Below are positions 59,874 to 64,000 of a stretch of 64,000 nt of DNA, one piece after another. The notes beneath the pieces were generated by a model. That model saw only the letters and a list, made by a program, of their open reading frames with translations, did no database searches and had not been told where the DNA came from. Within the stretch, counting starts at the first letter, position 1, and each line of letters starts with the position of its first letter. The DNA is from CAVTWY01 sp963738575 (GTDB lineage Bacteria; Pseudomonadota; Gammaproteobacteria; Burkholderiales; Burkholderiaceae_C): the NCBI GenBank assembly GCA_963738575.1, contig CAVTWY010000004.1, positions 124,001 to 188,000 of the forward strand, given 5' to 3'. Position numbers and translations under genes: made by a program.

Positions 59874-60848
59874 GTGAGCACCCTACCTGCAGGCTTAACC
59901 ATCGACGTTCAAGCCGAGGCCGATCGCATCGCCCATTGGATGCGCGACGAACTGTCACGCACCCTGCGTCGGCGCGGTTTGGTCGTGGCTGTTTCGGGCG
60001 GCATCGACAGCTCTGTTTGTGCCGCTTTGGCCGTGCGCGCCGTGGGGCCCAACAAGGTGTTTGCGCTGATGCTGCCCGAGCGCGACTCAAGCCCGTCGAG
60101 CACCGAGCGGGGCCGCTTGTTGGTTCAGCACTTGGGGGTGCCACATGCCGAGTTCGACATCGCGCCAACGCTGGATGCCTTGGGGTGTTACCAGCAACGT
60201 GACGAAGCCATCAAACGCGTGTTCCCCGACTATGGTGCAGGATGGAAGAACAAAATCGTGATTGCAGGCGGCATCGACACCGGCATCAACTACTTCAACT
60301 TGGTGGTGCAGGCGCCCGATGGGCACGATTTCGAGGCCAGGTTGCCGCTCAAAGACTACCTTCAAATCGTCGCCGCCACCAACTTCAAGCAGCGGGTGCG
60401 AAAGACCATGGACTACTTTCATGCCGACCGCCTTAACTACGCGGTGGTGGGCACGCCCAACCGCCTGGAATACGACCAGGGCTTTTTTGTCAAAGTAGGT
60501 GACGGCGCGGCAGACATCAAGCCCATCGCCCATTTGTACAAGTCGCAGGTGTACGCCATGGCGCGCGGGCTTGGGCTGCCGACTGACATTTGCGATGCGC
60601 AGCCCACGACCGACACATACACTTTGCCGCAGGGGCAAGATGAGTTTTATTTTGCGTTGCCGTACGCAAAAATGGACATTGCGCTCTGGGCGCTGAATCA
60701 AGCCATGTCCGCCGCAGATCTGGCGCCCATGCTCAACGTTAACGCGGCTGCAGCGCAACGCATTTATGCTGACATTGAAGCCAAGAGGCGTGCTTCGAGG
60801 GCGTTGCATGCGTCGGCGTTGACCATTGAAAGCGTGCTGCCAGCATGA
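59874..60848 (+). CDS. NadE-like ammonia-dependent amide synthetase (NAD synthase family)
   Basis: 324 residues from GTG 59874; an in-frame TTG at 59859 would overlap the ACP stop. The N-type ATP pyrophosphatase motif is GLVVAVSGGIDSSVCAALAV. Typical NadE blocks follow: TNFKQRVRKTMDYFHADRLN, YAVVGTPNRLEYDQGFFVKV, GDGAADIKPIAHLYKSQVYA and AQPTTDTYTLPQGQDEFYFA. Housekeeping NadE makes NAD from deamido-NAD. Here the position after ACP, ligase and AsnB suggests a paralogue that forms an amide in the cluster product (inference). Whether another nadE exists in the genome is unknown. Confidence 0.85.
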   Translation: MSTLPAGLTIDVQAEADRIAHWMRDELSRTLRRRGLVVAVSGGIDSSVCAALAVRAVGPNKVFALMLPERDSSPSSTERGRLLVQHLGVPHAEFDIAPTLDALGCYQQRDEAIKRVFPDYGAGWKNKIVIAGGIDTGINYFNLVVQAPDGHDFEARLPLKDYLQIVAATNFKQRVRKTMDYFHADRLNYAVVGTPNRLEYDQGFFVKVGDGAADIKPIAHLYKSQVYAMARGLGLPTDICDAQPTTDTYTLPQGQDEFYFALPYAKMDIALWALNQAMSAADLAPMLNVNAAAAQRIYADIEAKRRASRALHASALTIESVLPA

Positions 60849-60964
60849 CCAACCGCAGCACCCTATCTACCTTGGCGCGTTGCCAACAGTCACCATTGCG
60901 CCACGTGGCCGCGATTTTTCACCCTTTGTTTGTTGCCCATCAGCGCTGAAACCGAGAATTCAAC

Positions 60965-61735
60965 ATGGCCTTTGGTTCCGTCCGCTCCGGTTTGCGAGTC
61001 TTGCTCGAGCGGTTTCTTCACGTGCAGGGCTACCGGTTGATTCAGCTCAACGCTGATCCCTCGACCCTTGTCGTCGCTTGCGAGCGACTCAAGCGCCTTG
61101 GCTTTAACCCTCGAACGGTCATCGATGTGGGTGTGGGCAATGGCACACCGTGGCTTTACAAGAGCTTTCCGCAGGCACACTTTGAGTTGTTTGAAGCGAA
61201 CGAAGGCTTTCGACCAACGATCGAAAACGCCACGCGTGGTCTCGATGTCAAGGTGCACTACTGCGCTCTGGGCCAGGAACACGCCGAGCTCTTCTTTGAC
61301 GAATACACCAACAGCCCCACCAGTTCAACGTTTGCCACCTACGACGACGCATACTTAAAAGCGGCGGGTCGAGAACCTACGTCCGAGCATGTACATCGCG
61401 CGCCAATTGCGGTCAAACCGCTTGATGACTTCGGCCCATTCTCGGGGCCGACACTTCTCAAACTGGACGTTGAGGGATTTGAATCCCACGTGTTGCGCGG
61501 CGCTCGAAACACGTTGCGCAACGTGGATGTCGTCATTTCTGAGGTCTCCGTGGCAAAGCGGACAAAGGACGAACTGAGCTTCGCGGCGTATGTCGCTTTG
61601 CTGGAAGAACTTGGGTTCTCGCTGGTGAACATTGCTGAAATCGAGTCCATTGGCCGAGGTGGCCCCATTGCCTACATGGACGCCGTGTTCGTGCGCAGCG
61701 ACAGTCGGGTTCGATATGGGGAAAATTTCAAGTGA
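60965..61735 (+). CDS. FkbM-family methyltransferase
   Basis: 256 residues. The N-terminal 30 residues are basic and amphipathic. The AdoMet motif is TVIDVGVGNGTPWLYKSFPQ, with acidic FELFEANEGF at the end of strand 2. The FkbM-typical LLKLDVEGFESHVLRGA follows, then DVVISEVSVAKRTKDE. FkbM proteins O-methylate sugars and polyketides, so it probably methylates a residue of the polysaccharide. It is preceded by a 116-bp gap without recognised features. Confidence 0.9.
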   Translation: MAFGSVRSGLRVLLERFLHVQGYRLIQLNADPSTLVVACERLKRLGFNPRTVIDVGVGNGTPWLYKSFPQAHFELFEANEGFRPTIENATRGLDVKVHYCALGQEHAELFFDEYTNSPTSSTFATYDDAYLKAAGREPTSEHVHRAPIAVKPLDDFGPFSGPTLLKLDVEGFESHVLRGARNTLRNVDVVISEVSVAKRTKDELSFAAYVALLEELGFSLVNIAEIESIGRGGPIAYMDAVFVRSDSRVRYGENFK

Positions 61736-61829
61736 AGCACGGTGATGGGTTGAAACACCAGCCGTCGCACGAATGGTTGCCCACGCCCTCTGCGTTGCCA
61801 TCGAACTTTTTTGACCTGACTGCCTAGCC

Positions 61830-62993
61830 GTGGATGCACGCCTGCTTTCTGTTGCACGGAGTTGGCTAAGGCAGCGCCACTTGCCACCGCTGGCAAGAGC
61901 AGAGCTCGCGCACGACCGCAAGGGTTTGTCGCTCCACGATCCTGGCACCCAACGCGTATTGCCTGCTTTGATGGATTGGCTCGCCATGGCGCAAGATCGG
62001 TCCAAGTCTGCCGACGGGGGTGCGGCGAGGGACTACAGCTTGATTCGCGGCTGGTCGTCTTCGTATCCCGAAACCACGGGCTACATCATCCCAACATTGC
62101 TTGACTACGCGCGGCTCACGGGTGACACGTCTTGGCGCGATCGCGCGCTGCGCATGGCCGATTGGTTGGTCAGCATTCAACTGCCATGTGGCGGGTTTCA
62201 GGGCGGCAAAGTTGATGCGCTGCCTGTCGTGCCTGTGACGTTCAACACCGGCCAGATTCTGCTCGGGCTTGCCGCAGCCGAACGCGAGACCGGACGCTAC
62301 CGCGAGCCGATGCGTCGCGCGGCTGATTGGTTGGTGGCCACGCAAGACGCCGATGGCTGCTGGCGAAAACACGAGTCACCGTTTGCTGCTCCAGGGGACA
62401 AACAGTACGAAACGCACGTCGCATGGGGCCTTTTTGAGGCCGGGCAAATTGACAGGGACCGAGGCTATGTTGAGTGTGGATTCCGGACCATTGACTGGGC
62501 GCTGCGGGACCTGCCCGCCAACGGTTGGTATGCCCGTTGCAGCCTGACAGCAGCAACCAATCCCATCACGCACACCATTGGCTACACCTTGCGCGGCGTC
62601 ATTGAAGCCTGCAGGCATTCGCCAGAGAATCGGTGGCTTGACGCTGCTCGTCGCACGGCAATCGGCCTTGCTTCTACACAGCGCGACGACGGTTTTTTGC
62701 CTGGCATGCTGGACAGCAACTGGAGGGGCTGCGGCGAGTGGGCATGCCTGACAGGCACGGCCCAAGTTGCATCCTGCTGGATGCTGCTGGATCACGCGCT
62801 GGGCACCAACACGTTTACACCTTACGCCCAGCGAGCCAACCAATACCTGCGCCGCACGGTCAGGTTGGATGCGCCCGAGGGCATGCAAGGCGGCGTGAAA
62901 GGCTCGTTTCCCGTCGACGGCGCCTATGGTGCGTTCGAGTACCTGAACTGGGCTGCAAAATTTACGGCCGACAGCCTGATGCTCGAAAGATGA
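61830..62993 (+). CDS. Alpha/alpha-toroid protein, polysaccharide-cluster-associated
   Basis: 387 residues, no signal peptide or membrane helix. It consists of repeated helical pairs with W and GG motifs: GYIIPTLLDYARLTGDTSWR, RMADWLVSIQLPCGGFQGGK, TGQILLGLAAAERETGRYRE, AADWLVATQDADGCWRKHES, ETHVAWGLFEAGQIDRDRGY, GYTLRGVIEACRHSPENRWL. This is the six-hairpin/terpenoid-cyclase toroid shape shared by glycoside hydrolases, polysaccharide lyases and prenyltransferase-like proteins. The QD-x-DGCW segment recalls the QW repeat of squalene cyclases. A glycan-acting role is favoured by context but catalytic residues cannot be assigned. Confidence 0.7.
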   Translation: MDARLLSVARSWLRQRHLPPLARAELAHDRKGLSLHDPGTQRVLPALMDWLAMAQDRSKSADGGAARDYSLIRGWSSSYPETTGYIIPTLLDYARLTGDTSWRDRALRMADWLVSIQLPCGGFQGGKVDALPVVPVTFNTGQILLGLAAAERETGRYREPMRRAADWLVATQDADGCWRKHESPFAAPGDKQYETHVAWGLFEAGQIDRDRGYVECGFRTIDWALRDLPANGWYARCSLTAATNPITHTIGYTLRGVIEACRHSPENRWLDAARRTAIGLASTQRDDGFLPGMLDSNWRGCGEWACLTGTAQVASCWMLLDHALGTNTFTPYAQRANQYLRRTVRLDAPEGMQGGVKGSFPVDGAYGAFEYLNWAAKFTADSLMLER

Positions 62994-63130
62994 GTGGACG
63001 CACGTCGCTGACTTGACTTTCGTCCTGTGCACCTGTTTTGCAGGCACTGTCCGCCCGTTGAAGGGGTGTTCTATTGCGGGCATTCGGTTACGCTTCAAGG
63101 CATGAACATGCGCTTTGCATTACCCCAGCG

Positions 63131-64000
63131 ATGAACCCGTCGACGCTGCCCCAATCGTCCCCACGCACAAGCCGTTTTTCCTGCCGTTTTTGTGCGGCAG
63201 AGCTCAAAACAACCTTCGTTGATCTGGGCGTGTCACCTCTTTGTCAGACACACATTTCGCCTGATCAATTGCACGAGATGGAACCTTTCTATCCGCTGCA
63301 TGCTTATGTGTGTGATGCCTGCTGGTTGGTCCAGCTTCAGGCCTTTGTATCACCGCAGGCCATCTTCGAAGAGTACGCTTACTTTTCCTCGTACTCAACG
63401 AGCTGGGTTGAACACGCCAAACGCTATGCCGCCATGGCCATCGCCCGTTTCAGATTAGGGGCCGGCAGCAACGTGATGGAAATCGCCAGCAACGACGGCT
63501 ACCTGCTGCAGCACTTTGTTGCTCAAAACGTGCCTGTGCTGGGCATCGAACCAGCAGCCAACGTGGCCAAGGTGGCAATTGAAAGAGGGATCCCGACCGA
63601 GATCGTTTTTTTCGGCAAGCAAACGGCAAACAAACTCGCTGCAAGCCACGGCAAACCCGACTTGCTTTTGGGCAACAACGTGTTGGCGCATGTGCCCGAT
63701 TTGAATGACTTTGTGGCGGGCATGAAAGTGCTTTTGGCACCCACCGGCGTCATCACCATGGAGTTTCCGCACCTGATGCGCTTGATGGCCGAGAACCAGT
63801 TCGACACCATTTATCACGAGCATTTCAGCTACTTCTCTTTTGTGGCCGTTGAGCGCGTGTTTGCACATCACGGCATCACTTTGTTTGACGTCGAAGAACC
63901 TGCCACCCATGGCGGCTCACTTCGCATCTATGGCCGACACAGCGAAAACGCTGCCATCCTCGTTGGCCCCAACGTTGCCGAGTTGCGCCAACGCGAGATT
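63131..64000 (+). CDS. NDP-sugar C-methyltransferase-like SAM-dependent methyltransferase (3' truncated)
   Basis: Open from ATG 63131 past the window end (290 residues seen of about 410). The N-terminal zinc-binding domain has Cys pairs in CRFCAAELKTTFVDLGVSPL and YVCDACWLVQL. The methyltransferase domain follows with EYAYFSSYSTSWVEHAKRYA, VMEIASNDGYLLQHFVAQNV and GIEPAANVAKVAIERGIPTE, then ITMEFPHLMRLMAENQFDTI and YHEHFSYFSFVAVERVFAHH. This is the TylC3/NovU-type sugar C-3-methyltransferase architecture, with the catalytic YHEH motif. It implies a branched deoxysugar in the polymer (inference). Confidence 0.9.
   Translation, partial: MNPSTLPQSSPRTSRFSCRFCAAELKTTFVDLGVSPLCQTHISPDQLHEMEPFYPLHAYVCDACWLVQLQAFVSPQAIFEEYAYFSSYSTSWVEHAKRYAAMAIARFRLGAGSNVMEIASNDGYLLQHFVAQNVPVLGIEPAANVAKVAIERGIPTEIVFFGKQTANKLAASHGKPDLLLGNNVLAHVPDLNDFVAGMKVLLAPTGVITMEFPHLMRLMAENQFDTIYHEHFSYFSFVAVERVFAHHGITLFDVEEPATHGGSLRIYGRHSENAAILVGPNVAELRQREI

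Noticed and set aside
1..64000. tRNA, rRNA, insertion sequences, phage genes, replication origin
   Set aside because: I looked for conserved rRNA and tRNA segments, transposase or integrase motifs and DnaA-box clusters by eye and saw none; a computed search could still find a small one.

Overview
The window is high-G+C bacterial DNA with dense coding and short gaps. Protein content points to a betaproteobacterium of the order Burkholderiales: the argS-SPOR-dsbA and lptA-lptB-rpoN orders, glcB divergent from a LysR gene, a kdsD-kdsC-lptC block, and the exosortase A (PEP-CTERM) polysaccharide gene set. No rRNA, tRNA, CRISPR array or insertion sequence was recognised.

Layout. 1-9 kb: a truncated BTAD/ATPase regulator, a single-domain 2Fe-2S ferredoxin, fadD, an amidase, rsmE, an MFS transporter, a YidB-like DUF937 protein and a DMT exporter. 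8.8-17.5 kb (minus strand): rlmL-like methyltransferase, rpoN, lptB, lptA, dsbA, a SPOR protein, argS and a LysR regulator. 17.7-22.3 kb: glcB, a stand-alone type II topoisomerase TOPRIM domain, three overlapping small-protein genes and a second LysR gene. 22.3-25.6 kb: an accessory island of minus-strand genes (two GNATs, a cupin, a toxin-antitoxin pair, a zinc-ribbon/deoxyribosyltransferase-like protein) plus the remnant of a third GNAT. 25.8-39.1 kb: a geranylgeranyl-reductase-like flavoprotein, M14 peptidase, TauE permease, GMC oxidoreductase, an RRM/glycine-rich RNA-binding protein, an SDR, lptC-kdsC-kdsD, a Kef antiporter and mnmE.

39.2-64 kb is the most interesting part. Two PEP-CTERM proteins each sit behind a good sigma-54 promoter. 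Then come a VanZ-like protein, an asparagine-synthase homologue, and the exosortase-A-associated PLP decarboxylase and acyl-CoA ligase. Divergent from these run an ACP, hydrolases 2 and 1, a DegT-like enzyme, a FemAB/BioF2-type acyltransferase, a glycosyltransferase and an AAC(3)-like N-acyltransferase. A compact acyl-building module follows: ACP, FabZ-like dehydratase, FabL-like reductase, KAS III, glutamine-hydrolysing AsnB, AMP ligase, another ACP and a NadE-like enzyme. FkbM and C-methyltransferases and an alpha/alpha-toroid protein follow, and the cluster runs off the window end. I infer synthesis and acyl/amide decoration of an exosortase-linked exopolysaccharide; the acyl module's product is unknown.

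Caution: about 25 single-base indels break otherwise well-conserved genes, including argS, rpoN, lptC and kdsC, many of them at or beside short runs of one base. These are more likely sequence errors than real mutations. I annotate such genes as full-length CDS with the break position.
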